A stretch of 14,081 nucleotides of DNA from Planctomycetota bacterium (GCA_024278415.1 JAJRTI010000375.1:1-14081); one strand, 5' to 3'; positions 1-7,456 are shown, counted from the first letter of the stretch. A program made the numbers and translations. The notes: generated by a model from the sequence alone, not told the origin.

Positions 1-864
1 CGCTCCGCGGGCAAGAAGGTCGTGTTCGACCTGTCGGACAACGAGTTCAAGCGCCGAGCGACGCTGAACCGCACACGCATCCTCAACACGCTACCGCACC
101 TGTGGAACCCAGTCGAGTTGTGGAGTCGCGTGAGCTACTTCCGCCAGCGCCAGAAGTTTGACGTGAAGATCGACGCGTTCGTGCCCGAGTGCGACTTTGT
201 CACGTGCAGCTCGCAGGGCATCTACAACGACGTGGCGCACCTGGCCCGCGCGCGCAAACGCATCCCGGACGTGATCGACGTTGGCCTCTATGCCGGGCGC
301 AAGGTGCACGAAGCCACGGCCCGCGACGCGAAGATTGTGTGGACCGGCCTGGCCTGCAACTGCATGTACATGAACGAGGCCGGCCCGGCGCTGCGGGAGA
401 TACAGAAGCAGTACGGCGTGGAGGTGCGGATCATCACCGCCCCGAACGAGCCTGGGGTGCACAAGACGCTCCGCAAGGCGCTCGGATGCGACTTCACGCT
501 GGTGAAGTGGGACATCGAGACCATCGAGGCGGAGCTGCTCGCTTGCGACATTGGCATTGCGCCGTACTCGGGGCCGCTGTCGAAGTCGATCAACAAGGTG
601 GCCACGTACTGGGCGCTCGCACTGCCCGTGGTCGCGAGCCCGCTCGATGAGTACGTCGCGGAGATGGGAGGCCGCGGCTACCCCGCGAGCAGCGACGGCG
701 AGTGGCAGGGGCGCTTGGAGCGCTTGCTGAAGGATCCCGCGCTGCGCCAGCAGTTGGGCGACGCCGGCCGCGAGCAGGTGCGGGAGCGCTACACCCAAGA
801 GGCCGTGTGCGCGCAGTGGGCGGAGACGTTGGCCGCTCTTGGCGAGGGGCGGCTGGCGGAGTAG
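1..864 (+). CDS. Glycosyltransferase, GT-B fold, C-terminal part (5' truncated by window)
   Basis: The frame is open from base 1 (287 visible residues), and the codons before the GTG at 22 read RSAGKKVV, running smoothly into VFDLSDNEF. The gene therefore begins left of the window and that GTG is probably not the start. The visible part resembles the second half of a GT-B glycosyltransferase (GT4-like): a strand-turn segment IVWTGLACN near residue 115, then LLACDIGIAPYSG and SINKVATYWALALPVVASP near residues 180-215, where family members bind the sugar nucleotide, and a closing helix with RERYTQEAVCAQWAE. Such enzymes build cell-surface glycans in the cytoplasm; donor and acceptor cannot be told. 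The classical EX7E motif is not obvious, so an atypical or inactive member is possible. The stop TAG is 3 bases from the stop of the convergent adaptor gene, leaving no room for an intrinsic terminator between them. Confidence 0.72.
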   Translation, partial: RSAGKKVVFDLSDNEFKRRATLNRTRILNTLPHLWNPVELWSRVSYFRQRQKFDVKIDAFVPECDFVTCSSQGIYNDVAHLARARKRIPDVIDVGLYAGRKVHEATARDAKIVWTGLACNCMYMNEAGPALREIQKQYGVEVRIITAPNEPGVHKTLRKALGCDFTLVKWDIETIEAELLACDIGIAPYSGPLSKSINKVATYWALALPVVASPLDEYVAEMGGRGYPASSDGEWQGRLERLLKDPALRQQLGDAGREQVRERYTQEAVCAQWAETLAALGEGRLAE

Positions 865-867
865 CCG

Positions 868-2325
868 CTATCGGAGGAGCACCCGCTCCGCGCCCTGGAG
901 GCCCTTCTTCACGATCACGTCCGTGTCGTTCTCCTCGCCCAGCTCGACCTCCCGCTCGACCTTGACGCCGCCCTCAACAAGCCAGACCGTGGACCTGCCG
1001 TGTTTGAGGCGGATCGCCTTCTTCGACACGTATACCACGTCGTCGAACGTCTTGATGGGGAGCTTCACCTTCGCCTTGGCGCCAATCTTGAGGCGCTTGT
1101 CGCTGCCGTCGATCTCGACTTCCACATCGAATACGTTCACGCCCGCGAGCCCCTCGCGGCGTCGCTCTGTGTAGTCCAAGGTGGTGTTGCGGTCGCGGCC
1201 CGTTTTAGAGATCCAGATGACCTTGCCGTGGAACGAGGTGTTGGCCAGATCCTCGACGTCGACCTGCACGAGCGCCTCTTTGCCAAGCGGCACGAAGCGG
1301 ATGTTCGACTCGCTCACTTGCGTGCGCACCTTCATGCGTTCGAGGTCGGGCAGTTGGATAATCGCTGCGCCGGTCCACACAGTGGCGCCCACGTCAACCT
1401 TGCGCTTCTTGTTGCCCGACCGCCAGCCGTACTGTTGATAGTAGATCACCATGCCTTGGTGGGGTGCGTAGAGGGTGCGGTTCGCGATCTGGAGGTTCGC
1501 GCGCCGGCAGTAGCCCTTGTAGCGCTCGACCGAGATTTCTGCGCGCTTGATGTCCTGCTCGAGGCGCGCGATCTGGTTATGCACGCGCTTGGTCGCCAGT
1601 TCGTAGTTGAGCTTCGCCATCTCCACGTCGAGCTTAGCCTTCTCCAAGGCGGTCGGCGTGGCGCCTTGGCACAACTCGTCGTAGAAGAGTTTTTGCCGCT
1701 CGTAGTATGCCGCCGCGACCTTGGCGTCCATCTCGGCCTGGAGCACCTCGTTGCGGGCGACGGCCTTCGCGGCCCACAGCTTTTCGCGGCGCTCCCGTTC
1801 GGCGTTGGCGTTCTGCAAGAGCACTTGCCGGCGCTTCAGGTCGGCCTCAGCCTTCGCCCTGTCCGCGGGCAACGGCAGGCGCCTGAGCATGTCGAGCCGA
1901 AGCTGGGCCAGATCGAGCGCGAGCTTCAGGCCCTCGACTTGCTCCTCCAGGTCGTCCTTCTCTTTCTGGAAGCTTTCGCGCAAATCGTCGAGTTTGCTCT
2001 GGTAGTCCTTGAGGTCGCTGCGGTAGCGTTCGAGTTGGTCTTCCAGGTCTTCCTTCTCAATCCGCACCAGCACATCGCCCTTCTTCACCATGTCGCCTTC
2101 CGGCGCGAGCCATTCGATCTTGCCGCCCTCCTTCGCCGTGATCGTGGTGCTTTCCAGTGCCCTGAGGTGGCCTTCCTCAGAAATACTGATCTCAAACGGC
2201 CCGCGCTTCACGGCAATTGTGTGCGCCAGCGGATTGCTGTCCTCGTGCGAGCAAGAGCACAAGCACGCGGCCAGCGCAGCCGCGAGGATGTTGGCGAGTC
2301 GGTTTCTTGGCGTGCGGTCGGTCAT
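868..2325 (-). CDS. HlyD/AcrA-family periplasmic adaptor (membrane fusion) lipoprotein
   Basis: A 485-residue protein with a lipoprotein signal: basic N-terminus, hydrophobic stretch, lipobox LAAC with the acylated Cys at 21 (further Cys at 23 and 25). Order of parts: first lipoyl half at about 60-90 (WLAPEGDMVKKGDVLVRI), a long alpha-helical hairpin rich in Glu, Lys, Leu and Arg at about 91-275, second lipoyl half from about 283 (TLYAPHQGMV), a beta-barrel at about 326-425 and a membrane-proximal domain to the end. This is the standard order in adaptors of MacAB-type ABC exporters and RND pumps, which link an inner-membrane transporter to an outer-membrane channel. No transporter permease, ATPase or TolC-like gene lies beside it, so its partner is elsewhere. 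It is the last minus-strand gene, 96 bp after the Fe-S flavoprotein gene. No clear Shine-Dalgarno sequence precedes the ATG at 2325; the start is fixed by the signal peptide. Confidence 0.87.
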   Translation of the reverse strand: MTDRTPRNRLANILAAALAACLCSCSHEDSNPLAHTIAVKRGPFEISISEEGHLRALESTTITAKEGGKIEWLAPEGDMVKKGDVLVRIEKEDLEDQLERYRSDLKDYQSKLDDLRESFQKEKDDLEEQVEGLKLALDLAQLRLDMLRRLPLPADRAKAEADLKRRQVLLQNANAERERREKLWAAKAVARNEVLQAEMDAKVAAAYYERQKLFYDELCQGATPTALEKAKLDVEMAKLNYELATKRVHNQIARLEQDIKRAEISVERYKGYCRRANLQIANRTLYAPHQGMVIYYQQYGWRSGNKKRKVDVGATVWTGAAIIQLPDLERMKVRTQVSESNIRFVPLGKEALVQVDVEDLANTSFHGKVIWISKTGRDRNTTLDYTERRREGLAGVNVFDVEVEIDGSDKRLKIGAKAKVKLPIKTFDDVVYVSKKAIRLKHGRSTVWLVEGGVKVEREVELGEENDTDVIVKKGLQGAERVLLR

Positions 2326-2421
2326 GGTTTAGGACGGTCTAAGGCGAGTGCCTGTCACGTCGCCAAGGCATCCGGGGACGAAAAGGCAGGAGGCGGCAGG
2401 CGCATTCGTCAGCGGAGGCAG
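2326..2421. other. Gap between Fe-S flavoprotein and adaptor genes
   Basis: These 96 bases hold no gene. I see no intrinsic terminator and no convincing promoter. A short inverted repeat, GGCGA at 2343-2347 and TCGCC at 2360-2364, could form a weak 5-bp stem in the leader of the adaptor gene. Whether the adaptor is co-transcribed with the redox genes cannot be decided from the sequence. Confidence 0.4.
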
Positions 2422-3981
2422 TCACGTGACCAGGAACGGCAGCTCAAGCTTGAGCGCGTCAGTGGGACACTCGATCTCGCATGGCAGGCACGACCAACAT
2501 TCGCCGTACTTCTCATACGCGTGCCCACAGCGCAGGCACCGGCCGGCTTCGCGCCGCGCCGCGGCTGCATCGAAGTCGGGGGCGAGGATGGCATCGTGTC
2601 CCCAGACAAGCGGTTCATCAGCGGCTGGCGCGACGGCTTGATCCACGTTGGGCCGCGCGATCTCGGCGTCTCTTGGCTCGCGGCCGGCGAGGAGATCGCG
2701 GTCGCGCAGAAGCCGGTCAATCGAGTCGGCCGCGCGCTTGCCGGCCGCCATGGCCTGGACCACAGATGCCGGGCCGGTCACCATGTCGCCGCCGGCGAAG
2801 ACGCCTGGCAGGCGCGTCTGGAGCGTGGCGGGGTCGACACGGAGTGTGGAGCCGGTGAAAAGATCGAAGCCCACGGACTCGCCGAGGAACGACAGGTCCG
2901 GCGACTGGCCGATGGCGATGATAAGCGTGTCCGCCGGAAGGACGCGCTCGGTCGAGTCGTCGAACTGTGGCGCGAAACGGCCGGCGTCGTCGAAGACCGA
3001 CGTGCAGGGGCGGATGTGGAGCGAGCCCACGCTCGCCCCGTTGGGCAGGATGTGCTTGGGGCCCCAGCCGCAGGTGAGGAGGATGCCCTCGGCGAGCGCC
3101 TGCTCGGTCTCCCACGCGAACGCGGGCATCTGCTCGCGGGCTTCCAGGCACACGAGCCGCACGTCCTTGCCGCCTAAGCGCTTAGCCACGAGCGCCGCGT
3201 CGACCGCGACGTTGCCCCCGCCGAGCACGACCACGCGCTCGCCCACGTCGACTGGCTCGCCAAGATGATGCTTGCGCAGAAAGTCCGTGCCGTGGTGGAT
3301 GCCGGCGAGCCACTCGCCCTTGGTGTTGAGCCGCTCGCTCATGTGCGCGCCGACCGCGAGGAAGATCGCATCGAAGTCGTGCCGAAGCGTGTCGAACGGC
3401 ACGTCCCGGCCCACGCGCTGGCCGAGTTGCAGATCGACGCTCATGTCCGCGATGCGGACGACCTCCTCGTCCAGCACCGGCCGGGGCAGCCGGAACTCGG
3501 GGATGCCCAACCGCATCATGCCGCCTGCTTCGGGTAGCTCATCGAAGACGGTGACCGCATGGCCGTTCATGCGCAGATCGAATGCAGCCTGGAGGCCGGC
3601 CGGCCCGGCGCCGACGATCGCGATGCGGGAGCCGTCCATCGCAGGCGGCTCGATCTTCGCGGCGGGCACGGCCTCGGTCACGAACCGCTTGAGCGCGCGG
3701 ATCGCGATGGGCCGGTCGAACTGGCCGCGGCTGCACGCGGTCTCGCAGGGGTGCGTGCACACGTGCGCGAGCGTCTTGGGCAGAGCAACACCGTCGCTGA
3801 CGTATCCGAGGGAGTCGTCGTCGCGCTCCTTCGCCGCGAGCGTGACGTATGCCTGGCAGTTGACGCCAAGGGGACATGCCGCGCGGCAAGGCGGGGTCTT
3901 GACGCGGATGTTGTCGAGCAGGCATCGCTCCATGCAGATACCGCAGGCGAGGCATTTGGTTCTGTCGATTGCTAGGGGCAT
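2422..3981 (-). CDS. GltD/NfnB-like NAD(P)H Fe-S flavoprotein with ferredoxin motifs at both ends
   Basis: A 519-residue protein. Cys 10, 13, 16 and 20 form a CxxCxxCxxxC [4Fe-4S] motif. Next comes the GltD-type N-terminal Fe-S domain (Cys 32, 36, 42, then Cys 75, 79, 83 in HVCTHPCETACSRG), an FAD-binding GAGPAG at 124-129, an NAD(P)-binding GGGNVA at 254-259, and the second FAD motif GVFAGGD at 393-399. The tail carries Cys 482 and 485 (CLRCG) and a second full motif at Cys 495, 498, 501 and 505, followed by Pro. GltD, NfnB and PreT relatives move electrons between NAD(P)H, FAD and Fe-S clusters in the cytoplasm. The gene follows the AprA/FrdA-like flavoprotein by 43 bp, so the two probably form one redox enzyme. 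The terminal motifs look like two halves of one ferredoxin. The ATG at 3981 lacks a Shine-Dalgarno sequence; heptamer repeats lie 9 bases upstream. The electron acceptor or donor is unknown. Confidence 0.88.
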   Translation of the reverse strand: MPLAIDRTKCLACGICMERCLLDNIRVKTPPCRAACPLGVNCQAYVTLAAKERDDDSLGYVSDGVALPKTLAHVCTHPCETACSRGQFDRPIAIRALKRFVTEAVPAAKIEPPAMDGSRIAIVGAGPAGLQAAFDLRMNGHAVTVFDELPEAGGMMRLGIPEFRLPRPVLDEEVVRIADMSVDLQLGQRVGRDVPFDTLRHDFDAIFLAVGAHMSERLNTKGEWLAGIHHGTDFLRKHHLGEPVDVGERVVVLGGGNVAVDAALVAKRLGGKDVRLVCLEAREQMPAFAWETEQALAEGILLTCGWGPKHILPNGASVGSLHIRPCTSVFDDAGRFAPQFDDSTERVLPADTLIIAIGQSPDLSFLGESVGFDLFTGSTLRVDPATLQTRLPGVFAGGDMVTGPASVVQAMAAGKRAADSIDRLLRDRDLLAGREPRDAEIARPNVDQAVAPAADEPLVWGHDAILAPDFDAAAARREAGRCLRCGHAYEKYGECWSCLPCEIECPTDALKLELPFLVT

Positions 3982-3990
3982 GACGGAAGG

Positions 3991-4011
3991 GCTGATGGCT
4001 AATGGTTGATG
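3991..4011. repeat. Degenerate heptamer tandem repeat (three copies)
   Basis: Three consecutive 7-base units on the plus strand, GCTGATG, GCTAATG and GTTGATG, fit the pattern GYTRATG. They lie between the stop of the AprA/FrdA-like gene and the start of the Fe-S flavoprotein gene, 9 bases upstream of its ATG as read on the minus strand. The same pattern occurs at 11817-11837 in front of ruvX, in the same orientation. Confidence 0.75.
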
Positions 4012-4024
4012 AGCGGCAATGCCG

Positions 4025-5659
4025 CTAGATCCGCAACGGTTCGGTGGTGACGCCGATTGCGTCCTCGGCTTGCTGGAGCACCACGTGCTTCAGCCATTCT
4101 CCGTCGTTCTGGTCGGGGAAGTCCGTGCGCTGGTGGTAGAAGCCCCAGCGGCTTTCGGTGCGCACGAGGGACGCGCGGGCCGACAGCTCCGCGCATTGGA
4201 TGATCGACTCGATCTCCAGCACCTTGCTGATGTCGTGAGCATCCTCGGCCCGCACGCTGGGCACGAGGTCGTTGCGGAACTTCGCCATCCATTCCAGACC
4301 CAGGTTGAGCTTGACGTCGTTCTTGGGCGGGATGACGTAGTCGTTGATGAACCGGCGGACCTTGTATTCGTACTGCTGCACCGGGATGTGGCCGTGCGCG
4401 TCGACGATGTTCTGGAGATGGCTTTCGAACGCGGCGACTTGCTCCGTGTTCACATCAGGGTTGTCCATTCGGGACGCGCGGTCGATGGCCTGCTCCGCGC
4501 AGACTTGCCCGAATACGAACGCGCCGGTGAGGTGGCCCCGGGACACACAGGCCGTGTCGCCGGCGATGTAGAGACCGGGCACGTTCGACGCGCCGTACTC
4601 GTCCACGACGCATCCGGTCAGGCCGTGGCCGCCGCAGAGGAACGTCTCGGTCGGGTGCAGTTCGATGTCGCGCGTGCGGAAGTCGATGCCGCGGCCCTCG
4701 AAGAACCGTTGCATGACCGGGCGCTCGGTGGAGAAAAGGATGTCCTCGATTTCCTTGATCTTCTCCTCCGGCAGGTGTTTCATGCGGATGAACACCGGCC
4801 CGCGGTTCTCGCGGAACTCTTGGATCATGTTCTTGGGCGCGACCTGTCCCTCCGGCGTCTCGCCCATGAGCGCGTTCAGCACTTTTGCGCCGCGGGTGAG
4901 CGTGATGTAGAGCAGGGGGCAGTTGACGTCCTTGATGAGCGGCAGGCTCATGGTGTACTCGAAGCCCGTGAGCTTCGCGCCGGCGCGGAACGCCATCGCG
5001 TATCCATCGCCGGTGTTGCCAGGGTAGTCGAACGTGCCGTAGAGGTAGCCGGAGTTGGGCAGGCCGAAGCGCGTGGCTCCGCCGTTGGAGAGGATCACGT
5101 TCTTGCTGCGGCAGACGACGGTCTCGCCGGTGCGCACGTTGTACCCGATGGCGCCGGCCACTGCGCCGTCGGTCGTGAGCACCTCGATGCCCATGGTGCG
5201 GTTGAGCACGGTGCAGCCGGCGTCGTATGCCTTCGTGGCGATGATCCGCTTCAGTTCCGGCTCCTGCATCGTGACGAGGAACTTGCCCTTGGGGTGCACT
5301 TTGAGGCGCTTGTATTGGCCCTCGCCGTCCTTGGGGAAGCACACGCCCCAGTCTTCGAGTTGTTTGAGCAGTGGCATGGACCGCTCAGCCATCGCGTAGC
5401 TCGGCGGGCCATCGAGGATGCCCTCGCAGGCCAGGCGCGAGGACTCGACGTACAGCTCGGAGGTGTTGTCCTCTTGGTCCGCGACGATGTTCAGCGCGTC
5501 CATGCCGCGGGCGATGGATCCGCTGTAGAGCATGTCGCCCTTTTCGAAGATGACGACGCGTGCTGAGGGGGCGAGTTCCTTGGCGCGTATACCGGCCATG
5601 CAGCCGGCGCTGCCTCCGCCAATGATCAGAACGTCCGCACCGATGTGAGTGGTGGGCAT
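4025..5659 (-). CDS. AprA/FrdA-like FAD-dependent oxidoreductase, flavoprotein subunit
   Basis: A 544-residue soluble flavoprotein of the fumarate reductase/succinate dehydrogenase/adenylylsulfate reductase superfamily. The N-terminus has the dinucleotide-binding GGGSAG at 14-19, followed by VVIFEKGDMLYSGS. A GGHGLTGCVVDE stretch leads to GLYIAGDTACVSRGHLTGAFVFG, the second FAD contact. The C-terminal helical domain has ESRWGFYHQRTDFP at 502-515. The usual SdhA/FrdA HGANRLG signature is replaced by RGHLTGAFVFG, so it looks closer to the AprA branch than to true succinate dehydrogenase, but no APS reductase function is implied: no aprB, sat or dsr gene is present. No signal peptide or membrane segment is seen, so it is probably cytoplasmic. 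A GGAGGAAG Shine-Dalgarno sequence sits inside the end of the preceding lipoprotein gene, only 6 bp away, which suggests co-transcription. The Fe-S flavoprotein downstream is the likely electron partner. The substrate is unknown. Confidence 0.85.
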   Translation of the reverse strand: MPTTHIGADVLIIGGGSAGCMAGIRAKELAPSARVVIFEKGDMLYSGSIARGMDALNIVADQEDNTSELYVESSRLACEGILDGPPSYAMAERSMPLLKQLEDWGVCFPKDGEGQYKRLKVHPKGKFLVTMQEPELKRIIATKAYDAGCTVLNRTMGIEVLTTDGAVAGAIGYNVRTGETVVCRSKNVILSNGGATRFGLPNSGYLYGTFDYPGNTGDGYAMAFRAGAKLTGFEYTMSLPLIKDVNCPLLYITLTRGAKVLNALMGETPEGQVAPKNMIQEFRENRGPVFIRMKHLPEEKIKEIEDILFSTERPVMQRFFEGRGIDFRTRDIELHPTETFLCGGHGLTGCVVDEYGASNVPGLYIAGDTACVSRGHLTGAFVFGQVCAEQAIDRASRMDNPDVNTEQVAAFESHLQNIVDAHGHIPVQQYEYKVRRFINDYVIPPKNDVKLNLGLEWMAKFRNDLVPSVRAEDAHDISKVLEIESIIQCAELSARASLVRTESRWGFYHQRTDFPDQNDGEWLKHVVLQQAEDAIGVTTEPLRI

Positions 5660-5665
5660 GGGCCG

Positions 5666-7441
5666 TTACTTCCTCCCGTCGGCCGGCTTGAAGGGCTTCG
5701 CCTTTCTGGGCTGCGCCGCCCTGACTCTCGCCAGAGCGCCCATCTTCCTCTTGATGTCGGCGAGCGCCCGGCGCAAGAGCCTGTTCTTGGAGCCGAACAT
5801 GCCCCCCAAGTCCACGCCGCTCTTCTTGACCTTCGTGAGCGCTTCCTTGGCTGGGACGAGTCTGTGGGCCTTCCAATCTTGGAGGCCCTTCTCGAACAGA
5901 ACTTCCATGTCGGCCTTGAGCTTCTTCTTGGCCGCTTCGGACTGCAACGCGTCAATCTTGGCGAGCGTTTTCGCCAGCTTTCGGCGTTTCCCTCCCAGGA
6001 AGCCTCCGAGATCGACGCGGCTGTCTCGAACCTTTGTCAGCTTGGCTTTGGCGTCCTGCAGGCGTCCGGCCTTGAAATCAGCCAAGCCTCGGGCGAACAA
6101 GGACTCCATGTCTTGTTGGAGTTGTTTTGCAGCTTTGGTCTTGGCTCGCGTGGCCACCGGTGGGGCAGGCGCCGGAGTCTCTGGCTTGGCCGCTTGGGGC
6201 TGGGCATCCTTAGCTGGACGCGCCTTGGGGGCAGAGATCGTGGCTTCCGGTCGCTTGGGCGTGGCCGGCTTGGGTTTATCAATCTCGGCCGTGACCGACT
6301 TGGGTGTCGGCCTGTCCACTCTGGGCCGTGCGGCCCTGGCTCTTGCCAGAGCGCCCATTTTCCTGTCGATGTCGGCGAGCGCCCGGCGCAGAAGCTTGTT
6401 TTTGGAGCCGAACATGCCGCCCAAGTCCACGCCGCTCTTCCGGACCTCCGTCAGCGCCTCTTTAGCCTCGACGAGTTTGTGGGCCTTCCAATCCTGGAGG
6501 CCCTTCTCGAACAGAGCTTGCATGTCGGCGTTGATCTTTTTCCTGGCGGCCTCGGACTGCAACTCGTCGATCTTAGCGAGCGTTTTCGCCAGCTTTCGGC
6601 GTTGGCCTCCCATGAAGCCTCCGAGATCGACGTGGCTGTCTCGGACCTTTGTCAGCTTGGCTTTGGCCGCCCACAGATCGCCGGCTTTGAAATCAGCCAA
6701 GCCTCGGGCGAAGAGAGTCTCCATCTCCTGCTTGAGTTGCTTTGCGGTTTTGGTTTTGGGTTGCTTGTGCGTAGGCGGAGTGTGGGCGGGCACTCTTGGC
6801 TTGGCCACTTCAGGCTTGACGTCCTTGGTTGTGGCCGCCTTGGGGGCAGAGATCGTGGGTTCGGCCGGCTTAGGCTTGGCTGGCTCGGGTGCTGCAATCT
6901 TGGACGTGACTAGCTCGGGCGCCGGCCTCTCGGCGGGTTTTCTCTTGGGCCTCCGCTTGGGCTTCTTTTGGCCGGGGACCTTGATGTATTTGATGTCCTT
7001 GCCATTGTAGCGTGGCGAGAACATGCTGATGGCGAAGTAGCGGGCAGGCGAGGTGGGGATGTAACGGTAGATGACGCCTTTGGGCACAGTGACCGTCGTG
7101 CCGGGGTTGACGCGGTATCGCGTGCCGCCGACCTCGGCGATGCCTTTGCCGTTGAGGATACAGATGACGCGATGATGCTTCTTGAAGTAATGCGGCGGGA
7201 TTTCGCCGGTCACTTGGCTCACGCAGACCGTAGCGTCTTCGTTTTCGGCAATGCGGGTTAGCTCCCACACCGCGGGATCTTCGGGCTGGCACGCGGCCAT
7301 GAGCGCTTTGAGTTCGAAGCCTTCCGGCTCGAAGGTCTTCTTGATTGAAAGGCGCATGGGGTCCGGCCCTGCGCAGCCGGCGAGCAGCGCGACGGCCGCA
7401 AGACAGCAGAGAGAAGTGAGACGGCGTGTGGAGTGGTTCAT
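5666..7441 (-). CDS. Cupin-domain lipoprotein with nested fourfold repeat
   Basis: The ATG at 7441 is chosen because it opens a clear lipoprotein signal (MNHSTRR, then a hydrophobic stretch and lipobox LAGC, Cys 23); the frame stays open to 7579 but that part overlaps the kinase end. The protein is 591 residues. A single cupin fold follows at about 55-150, with LNGKG and VPKGVIYRYIP. Its usual metal ligands look mostly lost (by my alignment His kept, then Phe, Arg and Tyr). A Pro/Lys/Ala-rich linker follows, then a 205-residue unit present twice. Each unit holds two related 50-residue helical segments, beginning at residues 243, 310, 448 and 515, of the form LFxxGLxDxKAxxLxxAK then LTxVRxSxVDLGG. 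They resemble TPR-like hairpins and could bind proteins. The anchor suggests a periplasm-facing protein. It sits directly before the flavoprotein gene. No Shine-Dalgarno sequence is obvious. Function unknown. Confidence 0.8.
   Translation of the reverse strand: MNHSTRRLTSLCCLAAVALLAGCAGPDPMRLSIKKTFEPEGFELKALMAACQPEDPAVWELTRIAENEDATVCVSQVTGEIPPHYFKKHHRVICILNGKGIAEVGGTRYRVNPGTTVTVPKGVIYRYIPTSPARYFAISMFSPRYNGKDIKYIKVPGQKKPKRRPKRKPAERPAPELVTSKIAAPEPAKPKPAEPTISAPKAATTKDVKPEVAKPRVPAHTPPTHKQPKTKTAKQLKQEMETLFARGLADFKAGDLWAAKAKLTKVRDSHVDLGGFMGGQRRKLAKTLAKIDELQSEAARKKINADMQALFEKGLQDWKAHKLVEAKEALTEVRKSGVDLGGMFGSKNKLLRRALADIDRKMGALARARAARPRVDRPTPKSVTAEIDKPKPATPKRPEATISAPKARPAKDAQPQAAKPETPAPAPPVATRAKTKAAKQLQQDMESLFARGLADFKAGRLQDAKAKLTKVRDSRVDLGGFLGGKRRKLAKTLAKIDALQSEAAKKKLKADMEVLFEKGLQDWKAHRLVPAKEALTKVKKSGVDLGGMFGSKNRLLRRALADIKRKMGALARVRAAQPRKAKPFKPADGRK
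5700..6314 (-). repeat. 615-bp tandem duplication, second (C-terminal) copy
   Basis: This copy matches 6315-6929 at a constant offset of exactly 615 bases (205 codons), checked at four separate landmarks, for example GCGAGCGCCCGGCGCA at 5760 and 6375 and GGGGGCAGAGATCG near 6227 and 6842. The frame is kept. At protein level the two copies of each 50-residue segment agree at 44 of 50 positions by hand count. The boundaries are approximate. Confidence 0.9.
6315..6929 (-). repeat. 615-bp tandem duplication, first (N-terminal) copy
   Basis: This is the partner of 5700-6314 within the same lipoprotein gene. Similarity begins in the Pro/Lys linker (VTSKI here, VTAEI in the other copy), so the duplicated unit includes its own linker. 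The linkers have diverged more than the helical segments, which suggests selection on the segments. Confidence 0.9.
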
Positions 7442-7456
7442 GGCGTGGAAGACTGT

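Noticed and set aside
1000..3177. A 725-codon open frame on the plus strand, opposite the adaptor and Fe-S flavoprotein genes.
   Set aside because: It runs antisense across two clear gene ends and a gap, its product is rich in Arg, Leu, Val and His with no recognisable motif, and the minus-strand genes explain the region fully. Long antisense frames are expected at this GC content.
4019..5566. A 515-codon open frame on the plus strand, opposite the AprA/FrdA-like gene.
   Set aside because: Composition is typical of an antisense shadow (Asp, His, Val, Ala and Arg rich) and the opposite strand has complete FAD-binding motifs.
4025..5659. Calling the flavoprotein a true adenylylsulfate reductase (aprA).
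   Set aside because: No aprB, sat, dsr or qmo gene is nearby, and similarity is to the superfamily pattern only.
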